Shown: one piece after another, positions 9,203 to 18,338 of the stretch | Layout: each line of letters opens with the position of its first letter | How positions within the stretch are numbered: the first letter of the stretch is position 1 | NCBI RefSeq assembly: GCF_947501405.1 | Contig: NZ_CANMVK010000002.1 | Coordinates: 62,001 to 126,000, forward strand | Length of the DNA: 64,000 nucleotides | Direction: 5' to 3' | Source: an uncultured Hoeflea sp. | GTDB lineage: Bacteria; Pseudomonadota; Alphaproteobacteria; Rhizobiales; Rhizobiaceae | Program-made: the position numbers and the translations under genes | Notes under the pieces: model-generated | Database searches by the model: none | The model's input: the letters and a program-made list of their open reading frames with translations, nothing else | Told to the model about the DNA's origin: nothing

Positions 9203-10008
9203 TCCGTGCCTTGTTCTCATCGCTGGGCAATCGGGGTGGCCGCGGTGACGCGGACCACGTGCCCGACGGCGCGAACTCGCGGTATGACGGCACCCTGATC
9301 GCCCGCAATCTGACCAAGGCCTACAAATCCCGCCGCGTGGTCGATGGTGTGTCGCTCGGCGTTCGCCGCGGCGAGGCGGTCGGTCTGCTGGGTCCCAACG
9401 GGGCGGGAAAGACCACCTGTTTTTACATGATCACCGGTCTTGTGCCGGTCGATTCAGGCACCATTGAAATCGACGGGCACGATGTGTCCTCGCTGCCGAT
9501 GTACCGACGCGCACGGCTTGGCGTCGGCTATCTGCCGCAGGAAGCCTCGATCTTTCGCGGGCTTAGCGTCGAGGCCAATATCCGCGCGGTGCTCGAGGTG
9601 GTGGAAAAGGACCGTGCGGTGCGCGAGGAAAAGCTCGACAGCCTGTTGTCGGAATTCCATATCTCGCATCTGCGCAAGGCCGCCTCGATCTCGCTGTCGG
9701 GCGGCGAACGCCGGCGGCTCGAAATCGCCCGGGCGCTGGCCTCCGATCCGACCTTCATGCTGCTCGACGAGCCTTTTGCCGGCGTTGATCCGATCGCCGT
9801 CTCCGACATTCAGGATCTGGTGCGCCACCTGACGCGGCGCGGCATCGGCGTGTTGATCACCGATCACAATGTGCGTGAAACCCTGGGCCTTATCGATCGC
9901 GCCTACATCATGAATGCCGGCGTGCTGCTCACCCATGGCCGCCCGTCCGACATCGTTGCCAATGCTGATGTGCGCAGATTGTACCTCGGCGAGCAGTTTT
10001 CCCTGTAG
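9199..10008 (+). CDS. lptB: LPS export ABC transporter ATP-binding protein LptB
   Basis: LptB is the cytoplasmic ATPase that powers LPS extraction by LptFG. I placed the start at the GTG at 9199, which overlaps the lptA stop (GTGA), giving 269 residues; an earlier in-frame ATG at 9148 would lie deep inside lptA. About 30 poorly conserved residues precede the ABC domain. Walker A is GPNGAGKT (65-72), the Q-loop is in YLPQEASIF, the signature is LSGGE (about 166-170), Walker B is FMLLDEPF and the H-loop is ITDHN. LptF and LptG are not in the window. Confidence 0.95.
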   Translation: MIRALFSSLGNRGGRGDADHVPDGANSRYDGTLIARNLTKAYKSRRVVDGVSLGVRRGEAVGLLGPNGAGKTTCFYMITGLVPVDSGTIEIDGHDVSSLPMYRRARLGVGYLPQEASIFRGLSVEANIRAVLEVVEKDRAVREEKLDSLLSEFHISHLRKAASISLSGGERRRLEIARALASDPTFMLLDEPFAGVDPIAVSDIQDLVRHLTRRGIGVLITDHNVRETLGLIDRAYIMNAGVLLTHGRPSDIVANADVRRLYLGEQFSL

Positions 10009-10220
10009 CTGAGGGCAATGGTGGACCGCTGCCAAAGAATCGCGGCTCGCGAAAGCGGTTTTTACCTTGTCCAAAGGCCGCACTTGACCCGAAAGAGATA
10101 AAAAGCAATTTTTGGGCCAGATGGGCTGGCTGCGCCATGAAGGCGAAACCGCGGTGATGCCCACGGGCAATCCCGTGGGCCGATCCCACAGCGGGCCCAA
10201 GCGGGGAGTACTGCGTCGCC

Positions 10221-11891
10221 ATGGCCTTGTCAGCCGGTCTTCAACTGCGTCAGAACCAATCGCTGGTCATGACGCCGCAACTCATGCAGTCGATCAGGCT
10301 GCTGCAGTTTAGTCATGCCGAATTGATCCATTTCATCGAACAGGAAGTCGAGCGCAATCCGCTTCTTGACCTGGCGCCGGCCGATGCGGATGGCCAGGGC
10401 GAGGCGGGCGGCAATGCGAATGGTCATCAGACTGGCCCCGATGATGGCCGGGATGCGGGCAATCTTGATCGCGCTGGAGAAACGGAAGGCTTCAACGCTG
10501 GTGCAGACACCGCGGCCACCGCCAATGGCGCCGGAAATGGCGACAGTTTTGCTGAGGGCGACAGCGCGGCCGGGGCTGAAGATCAGGTCTGGGCCGGCGG
10601 CGGCGAGACGCAGCCGGCTCACCTCAGCGATGAGATCGACGGCCGCTATGAAAATGTCTTTCCCGACGACCACGGTGCCGAGCGCGCTCCGGCGCCGGAA
10701 TTCGTCGACAATTGGAAATCCATGCCGGGAAATGACCGGGCCTATAGCGGCGAAGGCTATGACCTTGACGATTTCGCCGCCCGTTCCGCAACCCTGCGCG
10801 ATCATGTCGCTGAACAAATCGCCTTTGGCTTCACCGATCCGACCGAGCGGATAATCGCCGTCGAGATTGCCGATCAGCTCGATGCCGCCGGCTACATCGC
10901 CGGCGACCTCTCCGAAACCGCCGGACGGCTGGGGGCAGGGATTGCCCAGGTTGAGGCGGTGCTCACCCGGTTGCAGGAGTTCGAGCCCGCCGGCCTGTTC
11001 GCGCGATCACTATCGGAATCGCTTGCGCTGCAACTGGCGCGGAAAAACCGGCTCGATCCGGCCATGGCGGCTTTGGTGGACAATCTCGAACTTCTTGCGC
11101 GCCGCGATTTTGCCACGCTCAAACGGCTGTGCGGTGTCAATGAGGAGGATCTGCTCGACATGCTGGCCGAGATCCGCGCACTTGATCCCAAGCCCGGCAC
11201 CCGGTTTGAAACCGGCGCGGCGGAGATGATCGTGCCCGATGTTTCGGTCCGCGCCGCCGCTGATGGCGGCTGGCTGGTCGAACTCAATCCCGAAACCTTG
11301 CCGCGGGTGCTGGTCAATCAGTCTTACTATGCCCATGTCAGCGGCCGTATGAAAACCAATGCTGCCGGGCAGGAGTTCTTGTCCGAATGCATGCAGACGG
11401 CCAATTGGCTGGTGCGCTCGCTTGATCAGCGGGCGCGCACCATCACCAAGGTCGCCAGTGAGATCGTCCGCCAGCAGGATGCGTTTTTGCTGCACGGCGT
11501 CGATCATCTCAGACCGCTTAATCTCAAGGCGGTGGCCGAGGCCATCGGAATGCATGAATCGACCATCAGCCGCGTGACATCCAACAAGTATATGATCACG
11601 CCGCGCGGGGTTTTCGAGCTGAAATATTTCTTCACCGTTTCCATCGCCTCGGCCGAAGCTGGCGGCGACGCCCATTCCGCGGAATCGGTGCGCCACCGCA
11701 TAAGGCAGTTGATCGATCAGGAGCAACCGGAGGCGGTTTTGTCCGACGATGATCTGGTCTCGCTGCTCAAACAGGCGGGTATCGACATCGCCCGCCGCAC
11801 GGTTGCGAAGTACCGGGAGGCGCTGTCCATACCCTCCTCGGTTCAGCGTCGCCGCGAAAAACGCGCCAGAGCTCGCGCCGCCGCACTTTGA
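10221..11891 (+). CDS. rpoN: RNA polymerase sigma-54 factor
   Basis: RpoN directs RNA polymerase to -24/-12 promoters and needs AAA+ activators; in rhizobia it controls nitrogen metabolism and C4-dicarboxylate uptake. The 556-residue protein has the Gln/Leu-rich region I (QLRQNQSLVMTPQLMQSI), a long acidic, Gly/Ala-rich region II (about 50-175), a core-binding domain, a helix-turn-helix (MHESTISRVTSNKYM) and the invariant RpoN box ARRTVAKYRE at about 524-533. A GGGGAG lies 10 bases before the ATG. It lies between lptB and hpf/ptsN, the classic proteobacterial neighbourhood. Confidence 0.97.
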   Translation: MALSAGLQLRQNQSLVMTPQLMQSIRLLQFSHAELIHFIEQEVERNPLLDLAPADADGQGEAGGNANGHQTGPDDGRDAGNLDRAGETEGFNAGADTAATANGAGNGDSFAEGDSAAGAEDQVWAGGGETQPAHLSDEIDGRYENVFPDDHGAERAPAPEFVDNWKSMPGNDRAYSGEGYDLDDFAARSATLRDHVAEQIAFGFTDPTERIIAVEIADQLDAAGYIAGDLSETAGRLGAGIAQVEAVLTRLQEFEPAGLFARSLSESLALQLARKNRLDPAMAALVDNLELLARRDFATLKRLCGVNEEDLLDMLAEIRALDPKPGTRFETGAAEMIVPDVSVRAAADGGWLVELNPETLPRVLVNQSYYAHVSGRMKTNAAGQEFLSECMQTANWLVRSLDQRARTITKVASEIVRQQDAFLLHGVDHLRPLNLKAVAEAIGMHESTISRVTSNKYMITPRGVFELKYFFTVSIASAEAGGDAHSAESVRHRIRQLIDQEQPEAVLSDDDLVSLLKQAGIDIARRTVAKYREALSIPSSVQRRREKRARARAAAL

Positions 11892-12136
11892 CCGCGCGCA
11901 GCCAAAGATCTGAAAAGGCGCGTCGAATGACCGCAACCCTTACAGAGCTTGACAGCAGGTGCCGCCGGGCGTAGAAGCCGCCCGCACTGGTTGGACAGGC
12001 AGGGCCCTGACGCCAAGCGGGTATTGTCAAGCGAAAAATTGTTAGGACCCGTGCGATTGCCCACAGCCTGGCGCTTGGATGAGCGCGGCGCATGGCTTAG
12101 ACTGAATCCCCAAGTCACAATAAGAAGGGACAATCC

Positions 12137-12709
12137 ATGAGCGTGCGAGTGTCGGGAAAACACATGGAAATCGGCGAGTCCTTCAGGACCCGCATTGTGG
12201 ACCATGTCACGGGTGCGGTTCGCAAATATTTCGATGGCGGGTTTTCGAGCCACGTCACGGTGGAAAAATCCGGATCGCGCTTTCAGGCAGACTGCAAGAT
12301 CCACCTCGACACCGGTGTTGTTTTGCACGCCACGGGAGAAGCCCAGGACCCGCAGCCCGCTTTCGATGCTGCCGCCGATCGCATTGAGAAAAGGTTGCGC
12401 CGCTACAAGCGGCGGCTCAAGGATCATCACGCCAATGGTCAGCCCAATCCGGCTGAACTGGCTTATGCGGTGGTCGGCGCCGCCGATGACGACGCTGATG
12501 AAGTGCCTGAGGACTACGCGCCGGCGATCATCGCCGAAAGCACCAAGCAACTGGTCACCATGAGTGTGGCCAATGCAGTGATGGCGCTCGATATGACAGA
12601 TGAGCGGATCTTGATGTTCCGCAATGCGGGCAACGATGCCCTGAATGTGGTCTACCGCCGCAATGACGGCAACATCGGATGGATCGACGCTGGCGGCGTC
12701 AAATCCTGA
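12137..12709 (+). CDS. hpf: Ribosome hibernation promoting factor, long form
   Basis: HPF binds the decoding site of idle 30S subunits; the long form also pairs ribosomes into 100S dimers. At 190 residues this is a long form: an N-terminal S30AE domain (about 1-105, beginning with VRVSGKHMEIGESF), a variable acidic linker with DDDAD, and a C-terminal dimerisation domain (about 130-188) that includes PAIIAESTKQ and ALDMTDERILMF. An AGAAGGGA lies just before the ATG. It sits between rpoN and ptsN, as in most proteobacteria. The 245-base gap after rpoN suggests it has its own promoter. Confidence 0.95.
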   Translation: MSVRVSGKHMEIGESFRTRIVDHVTGAVRKYFDGGFSSHVTVEKSGSRFQADCKIHLDTGVVLHATGEAQDPQPAFDAAADRIEKRLRRYKRRLKDHHANGQPNPAELAYAVVGAADDDADEVPEDYAPAIIAESTKQLVTMSVANAVMALDMTDERILMFRNAGNDALNVVYRRNDGNIGWIDAGGVKS

Positions 12710-12833
12710 CGGGGTAGGCCCGAATTGAAACAAGGGCTTGGGGCCGCCACGGACGAAGGGTTCGCGGCGCTCACCGCCTTTCACGAAGCCATCAACATGG
12801 CCCGGCCAACGGGCTTGAAACGAGGAATGTGAC

Positions 12834-13298
12834 ATGGCGCTTGCTGATTTGATTGCGCAGAACTCGGTTCTGCCCGCGCTCAAGGCAAATTCCAAGAAAC
12901 AGCTCCTGCAGGAGCTTTCGGCCAAGGCCTCGGAGATCACCGGACTCGCTGAACGCGAAGTGTTCGATGTGATCCTGCAGCGCGAGCGGCTCGGCTCGAC
13001 CGGCGTGGGCAATGGCATTGCGATTCCGCACGGCAAACTGCCGACGCTTGAGCGCATTGTCGGTGTGTTCGCGCGGCTCGACCAGCCGGTCGATTTCGAG
13101 GCGCTGGACGATGAACCCGTCGATCTGGTGTTTTTGCTGCTGGCGCCGGAAGGCGCGGGCGCCGATCACCTCAAGGCGCTGTCGCGGATCGCCCGCGTGA
13201 TGCGCGACAGTGACATGGTCGCCAAGCTGCGCGCCACCGACAATGCCGCCTCACTCTATGCCTTCCTTGCCGAAGAACCGGCATCCAACGCCGCCTGA
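12834..13298 (+). CDS. ptsN: PTS IIA-like nitrogen regulatory protein (EIIA-Ntr)
   Basis: PtsN is the terminal phosphoacceptor of the regulatory nitrogen PTS (PtsP-PtsO-PtsN), which tunes potassium transport, carbon/nitrogen balance and ABC transporters in rhizobia; it transfers no phosphate to sugar. The 154-residue protein has the PTS EIIA type 2 fold with the phosphorylated His at about 66 in GIAIPHGKLP. GAGGAA precedes the ATG. The position behind rpoN and hpf is canonical. PtsO and PtsP are not in the window. Confidence 0.96.
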   Translation: MALADLIAQNSVLPALKANSKKQLLQELSAKASEITGLAEREVFDVILQRERLGSTGVGNGIAIPHGKLPTLERIVGVFARLDQPVDFEALDDEPVDLVFLLLAPEGAGADHLKALSRIARVMRDSDMVAKLRATDNAASLYAFLAEEPASNAA

Positions 13299-13493
13299 GC
13301 TTCAGGCGTTTCAAGGCCCCCGCCGCAATAGCCAGACCGCAGCCGGTCCGGTGCAAGCCTGACCGGCTGAAAGTGTCTGTCTCCTGGCGTGCAACGCCAT
13401 GTGCGGGATCTTGACGCACCCCATGCAATGCAGGGCGCTTTAGCACCGAATGCAGCCGTTCAGTTCGAACTGCCGGCTTTCAAGTGTGCTGCT

Positions 13494-13751
13494 TTAATGC
13501 AGGCAGACGGTTTTCAACTCGTCTTCGGCGGCGCGGTAGAAGGTGCTTGAGCGGTTATCGGTCAAAAGAATTGGCGTACCGTCGGCGCCGAACAGGGCCC
13601 ACAATTCCAGGCCCGGATCGAGTTCCGGCGCCTCGGGGAAACGGGCACTCACATCTTCCGAACGCATCTTGCGGATATAGCCGACCTTGCCGGCGCCGAG
13701 CAGCGCAAGATCATGGGCGGACAATTGGGTTTTTCCCGATTTGGCAATCAT
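13494..13751 (-). CDS. DUF1150 family protein
   Basis: This 85-residue cytoplasmic protein belongs to DUF1150, a small family confined to alphaproteobacteria and usually encoded beside an Hsp20 gene. Recognisable parts are the start LSAHDLALLGAGKVGYIR and the segment LELWALFGADGTPILLTDNR. The function is unknown. It starts 55 bases downstream of the Hsp20 stop on the same strand and is probably co-transcribed with it, which would make it heat-responsive; that link is inferred from context only. Confidence 0.88.
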   Translation of the reverse strand: MIAKSGKTQLSAHDLALLGAGKVGYIRKMRSEDVSARFPEAPELDPGLELWALFGADGTPILLTDNRSSTFYRAAEDELKTVCLH

Positions 13752-13806
13752 GTCGATTTCCTCCGGTTGGTGGCAGGAAACATCCTGTTGGGTCGAACCG
13801 TGTTTT

Positions 13807-14238
13807 TCAGTCTCGAACCGAAATGTTAATTTTTCGCACCATGCGCTCGGGTTCCGGGCGGATCAGATCCACCGACAACAAACCGTTCTTGAGCTCGGCA
13901 CTGATCACCTGCATGCCGTCGGCCAGTACGAACATGCGCTGGAACTGGCGTGCGGCGATGCCCCGGTGCAGATAATCCCGCCCGTCGGTCTCAGCCTGGC
14001 GGCCGCGGATGACGAGCTGGTTTTCTTCCGTGGTGACATCGAGGTCGTCTTCACAAAACCCGGCAACCGCCAGGGTAATGCGCAGCCGTTCGGCATTCTT
14101 GCCGTCGTCTGACGCACGAATCCGTTCGATATTGTAGGGCGGGTAGCCTTCCGAACCCTTGGCGATGCGCTCCAGGGTCTTTTCCATGGTGTCAAAGCCC
14201 AACAGCAACGGGCTTGAAAAAGGCGTCATGCGTGTCAT
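13807..14238 (-). CDS. Hsp20/IbpA-family small heat shock protein
   Basis: This is a 143-residue alpha-crystallin chaperone that holds unfolding proteins for later refolding. It shows the N-terminal PPYNIERI block typical of the rhizobial class A (IbpA-like) proteins, the alpha-crystallin core (about 35-130) with LAVAGFCEDDLDV and the loop RDYLHRGIAARQFQR, and the beta-strand SAELKNGLLSVDL. The usual C-terminal I-x-I motif appears as INISV. GAGGAC precedes the ATG. I looked for a ROSE thermometer in the leader and saw no convincing match. DUF1150 follows on the same strand. Confidence 0.93.
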   Translation of the reverse strand: MTRMTPFSSPLLLGFDTMEKTLERIAKGSEGYPPYNIERIRASDDGKNAERLRITLAVAGFCEDDLDVTTEENQLVIRGRQAETDGRDYLHRGIAARQFQRMFVLADGMQVISAELKNGLLSVDLIRPEPERMVRKINISVRD

Positions 14239-14442
14239 GGCTTGTCCTCGTTCTCAAGCGACAGGCGCCGGACCCGCGATCGGCATCCGGCATGACCACA
14301 ATATGGGAACTTGAAAGCGGCAGCGCAAGAACCCTGCCGATGGCCTTGCCGGATGGCCGGCTGCCGGAGTGCGGGCGATTTCATCCGCCGGTGAACCGCT
14401 CTAAGTTGCCGCAAACGAATCGCCAGTTGAAGGGAAGCAGCC

Positions 14443-15381
14443 ATGCCGCCGCGCAAGATCATCATTGACACCGACCCCGGCCAGGATGACGCGGCCGCGA
14501 TCATGCTGGCGCTGGCCAGCCCGGAGCTCGAGGTGATCGGGATCACGGCAGTGGCGGGCAACGTACCGCTTGAGCTGACCGCACGCAACGCCCGCATCGT
14601 CGCCGAGATCTGCGGCCGCACTGACATCAGGATATTCGCCGGAGCGGATGCGCCGCTCGAGCGCAAACTGGTGACGGCGGAACATGTGCATGGCAAAACC
14701 GGGCTTGATGGCGTGACGCTGTTCGAGCCGGTGCGTCCGCTGGAAACCGGCCATGCGGTCGACTTCATAATCGAGATGCTGCGCCGGGAGCCGGAAAACT
14801 CGGTGACGCTGTGTCCGCTGGGCCCGCTCACCAACATCGCCATGGCGCTTGAGCGAGCGCCGGACATCGCCGCCCGGATCGAGCAGATCGTCTTGATGGG
14901 CGGTGGTTACTTCGAAGGCGGCAACATCACTCCGGCTGCCGAGTTCAACATCTATGTCGACCCGGAGGCCGCGGCACTCGTGTTTGGCTGCGGTACGCCG
15001 ATCACCATGATGCCGCTGGATGTCACCCACAAGGTGCTGACCACCCGGGCACGGGTCGAGCGGCTCAGGGCCAATGGCAACCGCGCCTCTGTGGAAATGG
15101 CCAATATGCTCGAATTCTACGAGCGGTTCGATGAGGAGAAATACGGCACCGATGGCGGCCCGCTGCACGACCCCACGGTGATCGCCTGGTTGCTTGATCC
15201 GGAGATGTTTACAGGCCGGGAATGCAATGTCGAGATCGAGACCAAGTCAGATCTCACCCTTGGCGCCACGGTGGTCGACTGGTGGCGGGTTACCGAGCGT
15301 ACGCCCAATGCCTTCGTCGCCGGCGGCGTCGATGCCGAGCGCTTTTTCGATCTTTTCATTGACCGGGTCGGACGGCTTTAA
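14443..15381 (+). CDS. Inosine/uridine-preferring nucleoside hydrolase
   Basis: This 312-residue enzyme of the IunH/Rih family hydrolyses the N-glycosidic bond of ribonucleosides to base plus ribose. The calcium-binding signature IIDTDPGQDDA lies at about 7-17, with D11, D15 and D16; further marks are AVAGNVPLE near residue 40, NIYVDPEAA and the C-terminal HDPTVIAWLL. GAAGGGAAG precedes the ATG. The stop overlaps the convergent ribokinase stop. The two products make a natural pathway: ribose released here can be phosphorylated by RbsK. Base preference cannot be told. Confidence 0.92.
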   Translation: MPPRKIIIDTDPGQDDAAAIMLALASPELEVIGITAVAGNVPLELTARNARIVAEICGRTDIRIFAGADAPLERKLVTAEHVHGKTGLDGVTLFEPVRPLETGHAVDFIIEMLRREPENSVTLCPLGPLTNIAMALERAPDIAARIEQIVLMGGGYFEGGNITPAAEFNIYVDPEAAALVFGCGTPITMMPLDVTHKVLTTRARVERLRANGNRASVEMANMLEFYERFDEEKYGTDGGPLHDPTVIAWLLDPEMFTGRECNVEIETKSDLTLGATVVDWWRVTERTPNAFVAGGVDAERFFDLFIDRVGRL

Positions 15382-16277
15382 AGCCGCGCCTCGACATCCG
15401 CCGCAACCGGGATGGAGGGCTGTGCGCCGGGCGTCAGGCAGGCAAGCGCCCCGGCGACGGCCGCCCGGCGGATCGCGTCGTCGAACGACAATCCGGCATC
15501 GAGGCCATGCGCCAGATAGCCGCAAAACGTGTCACCCGCGCCGACCGTATCGACCGGCGTGATTTTCAGCGACGGCACATGGCCGATCGCGCCGTCGCGG
15601 GCATAAAGAACACCCGCAGCGCCCAAGGTGACGATCAGGCACTGCCCGGTGCTGGCATGAAGCGCTTCGAGTTCGCTTCTAACCGCCTCCAGTGTTTCGG
15701 CCGGGCGGCCGGACAACCGCGCGAACTCGGTCTCATTGGCGATCACGATGTCGGCCATTGGCGCGAGGTGCTCCACCGAATCGGTCAGCGGTGCGATGTT
15801 GATAAGGCTGGTGACGCCGGCCTCGCGCGCCGCCGTCAGCGCTGCGCGCACCGCCGCTTCCGGGATTTCCATCTGCAGCAGCACCAGATCGCCGGGAGAG
15901 GCATCCGCGATCGCCGCTCGAGCATCGTCAGCCGTAACCTGGCCGTTGGCGCCGGGAATGATGGCGATCATGTTCTCGCCGTCGCCGCCCACCAGAATCA
16001 GCGCCGTGCCGGTCGGTCCGTCAATCTGCCTGATCCGGCTCAGATCGGCGCCGGCCTCCGTGAGCAGCGCCAGCGCCTGCCCGGCAAACGCGTCATCGCC
16101 CACCGCCCCGGCCATATTCACCTGCGCACCGGCGCGGCGCGCGGCAAGCGCTTGATTGGCGCCCTTGCCGCCGGGTGCCGTGGCGAAATCGGATCCGGTT
16201 ACGGTTTCGCCCGGTTCGGGAAGCCGCGTGGTGCTGGCGATCAGATCCATATTGACCGAGCCGATAACCGTGATCAT
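15378..16277 (-). CDS. rbsK: Ribokinase (PfkB family)
   Basis: RbsK phosphorylates D-ribose at O5 for entry into the pentose phosphate pathway. From the ATG at 16277 it is 299 residues, with the PfkB signatures VIGSVNMDL at the N-terminus, APGGKGANQA (about 34-43), and the C-terminal VDTVGAGDTFCGYL holding the anion hole and catalytic Asp. A TTG two codons earlier is also open; the ATG has a GGGGG about 6 bases ahead. It converges on the nucleoside hydrolase and overlaps it by 4 bases. No ribose transporter genes accompany it. Confidence 0.92.
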   Translation of the reverse strand: MITVIGSVNMDLIASTTRLPEPGETVTGSDFATAPGGKGANQALAARRAGAQVNMAGAVGDDAFAGQALALLTEAGADLSRIRQIDGPTGTALILVGGDGENMIAIIPGANGQVTADDARAAIADASPGDLVLLQMEIPEAAVRAALTAAREAGVTSLINIAPLTDSVEHLAPMADIVIANETEFARLSGRPAETLEAVRSELEALHASTGQCLIVTLGAAGVLYARDGAIGHVPSLKITPVDTVGAGDTFCGYLAHGLDAGLSFDDAIRRAAVAGALACLTPGAQPSIPVAADVEARL

Positions 16278-16370
16278 GAGCAACGCCCCCGTTTGGTGCC
16301 TGTATCCCTTGCGGCCGCCGGGGCCGTTTCAAATCCTGTGTGTCACACAAGCGGGCTTGAGAAAAGCGCC

Positions 16371-17666
16371 TCACTCCTCATCATCGACAACCCGCAGCTT
16401 GAGTGCACCGGAGCGCGGTTCGAAGGCGGGCGCTGCGTCCGTCGAGGCCTCGGATTCCGGCTCCACCTTGCGGGGTGTCTCCGTGGTTGCGCTGCGCTCC
16501 GCCGCCTCGGACAACTGGGCAAACTCCAGCGCCTCGATCCTGGCGCCGCGCTTGGTCAGTTTCTCTGACGAGGTGAGGATCAGGTCGACATCCTTTTGCG
16601 CCATGGAAAAATGCGCCTGCAGCTTGCGGGTGCGGTCATCGAGCCTTGATAGGTCTTCCATCAGCCGCGCCACCTCGCCCTGGATCAGATGCGCCTGTTC
16701 GCGCATCCGCGCATCCTTCAGGATCGCCTGGATCACCTGGATTGACAGCATCAGAAGCGATGGCGAGACGATCACCACCCGCGCGCGATGCGCCTTCTGC
16801 ACAATGGTTTCGAACTTTTCGTGGATCTCCGCGAAGATCGATTCCGACGGCACGAACAAAAACGCCGTGTCCTGGGTCTCGCCCGGGATCAGGTACTTGT
16901 CCGACACATCCCGGATATGCACGTCCATGTCGCGGCGGAACCGCTGTTGCGCGCTCTGGTGTTGAGCCGCCTGATCCTGCGTGGCGGCGTCGCGCATGGC
17001 GTTCCAGGCCTCAAGCGGAAATTTGGCGTCAATCACCAGATCCGGCGCATCATTGGGCATCGACACAGTGCAGTCCGGCCGGGTGCCGTTCGACAGCGTC
17101 GGCTGAAAGCTGAACGCGCCCATCGGCAGCCCGTCCTTGATGATCGTCTCCATCCGCGACTGGCCGAACGCGCCGCGGGTCTGCTTGTCCGAGAGGATCG
17201 CCTGCAGCCCGACCACGTCGCGGGCGAGCGACTGGATGTTGGCCTGCGCCGTGTCGATCACCGCCAGCCGCTCCTGCAACTTGGTCAGATTCTCATGGGT
17301 GGCGCGGGTCTGGTCATTGAGCGTCGATCCCAGCCGCTGGGTCATGCCGTCAAGCCGCTGCCCGATTGCCTGGTTGAGTTCCGCCTGACGTGCGCCGAAC
17401 AACTCGGCCATGGTGCCCATCCGGCCCTGCATCTCCGATTGCGCCTTGGCGATCTCCGCAAGCCGCGCCTCGGCCTGTGCCGATCTGTCCGCGACCAGGG
17501 CCTCGGCCCGCATCCGCGCCCGCTTCGCCCGGCCGAGCGCCAGCATCAGCCAGAGCAGCAGTGCTGCAACCGCCAACCCCAGACCAAGGGCCGTCTGACC
17601 CAGCGTGATCATCTGGCCGTTGAGCTCGAACAGCGGCGTCATCAGGGGCTTGGCAGCAGGATCCAT
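16371..17666 (-). CDS. rmuC: DNA recombination protein RmuC
   Basis: RmuC is a membrane-anchored, nuclease-like protein that limits inverted-repeat recombination. From the ATG at 17666 it is 431 residues: a short N-terminus, one hydrophobic helix (about 23-42), a long Ala/Gln/Glu-rich coiled coil (about 45-160) and the conserved RmuC domain (about 180-390), which includes DLVIDAKFPLEAW, FLFVPSESIFAEI and VIVSPSLLMLSIQ. The KFPLEAW block resembles the PD-(D/E)XK core. It is transcribed away from def, with 125 bases between the divergent starts. Confidence 0.92.
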   Translation of the reverse strand: MDPAAKPLMTPLFELNGQMITLGQTALGLGLAVAALLLWLMLALGRAKRARMRAEALVADRSAQAEARLAEIAKAQSEMQGRMGTMAELFGARQAELNQAIGQRLDGMTQRLGSTLNDQTRATHENLTKLQERLAVIDTAQANIQSLARDVVGLQAILSDKQTRGAFGQSRMETIIKDGLPMGAFSFQPTLSNGTRPDCTVSMPNDAPDLVIDAKFPLEAWNAMRDAATQDQAAQHQSAQQRFRRDMDVHIRDVSDKYLIPGETQDTAFLFVPSESIFAEIHEKFETIVQKAHRARVVIVSPSLLMLSIQVIQAILKDARMREQAHLIQGEVARLMEDLSRLDDRTRKLQAHFSMAQKDVDLILTSSEKLTKRGARIEALEFAQLSEAAERSATTETPRKVEPESEASTDAAPAFEPRSGALKLRVVDDEE

Positions 17667-17791
17667 GACCAAGCTATAGGTGATTCTGCGCTTCCTGTCA
17701 GATCAAAACAGGAACATGGCCGGATCGGCGCGCCCGCCAGCGCCAATCTGTGCGATTGACGCGGCCGCTGCCAGTGATTATTTGACCAGCC

Positions 17792-18310
17792 ATGACCATC
17801 AAGCCGCTCGTCCTCCTGCCCGATCCAATTCTGCGCCAGCAAAGCCAGCCGGTGGAGCGCTTTGACGCGGAACTCGACCGCTTTGTCGAGGACATGCTCG
17901 AGACCATGTATGACGCGCCGGGCATCGGCCTTGCAGCGATTCAGGTCGGGGAGCCGCGGCGATTGCTGGTTATCGACATTGCCGGCAAGGACGAAGAGAA
18001 AAACCCGCAGGTCTTCATCAATCCCGAAATCGTCGCCACCGGCGACGGCGTCAGCGTCTATGAAGAAGGCTGTCTGTCGATTCCGGATTACTATGCCGAT
18101 GTCGAGCGGCCCGACACCATCACCGTCAGGCATCTGGGCCGCGATGGCAAGGAACACACCACCGAGGCCGACGGGCTGCTTGCCACCTGCCTGCAGCACG
18201 AGATCGATCATTTGAATGGCGTGTTGTTCATCGATCACATCTCCAAGCTCAAGCGCGATATGGTGGTGCGCAAATTCACCAAGCTCGCCCGCCAGCGCGT
18301 AACGGCGTAA
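17792..18310 (+). CDS. def: Peptide deformylase
   Basis: Def removes the formyl group from the N-terminal methionine of nascent proteins using a bound metal (Fe2+/Zn2+). The 172-residue protein has all three motifs: [10 protein letters not shown] (44-53), EEGCLSIP (91-98, metal ligand C94) and QHEIDHLNG (135-143, ligands H136 and H140, general base E137). It heads the def-fmt-truA run, pairing the enzyme that removes the formyl group with the one that adds it to initiator tRNA. Confidence 0.97.
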   Translation: MTIKPLVLLPDPILRQQSQPVERFDAELDRFVEDMLETMYDAPGIGLAAIQVGEPRRLLVIDIAGKDEEKNPQVFINPEIVATGDGVSVYEEGCLSIPDYYADVERPDTITVRHLGRDGKEHTTEADGLLATCLQHEIDHLNGVLFIDHISKLKRDMVVRKFTKLARQRVTA

Positions 18311-18338
18311 TCTTTCTTTTCGGCTGAAGGCCCTCATT

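Noticed and set aside
11843-13057. 404-codon open frame on the minus strand across hpf and ptsN
   Set aside because: Opposite two well-conserved genes; no ribosome site or domain.
14239-14300. ROSE-type RNA thermometer in front of the Hsp20 gene
   Set aside because: The short leader has GAGGAC near the start but lacks the U-rich element and paired Shine-Dalgarno pattern I would expect; not supported by eye.
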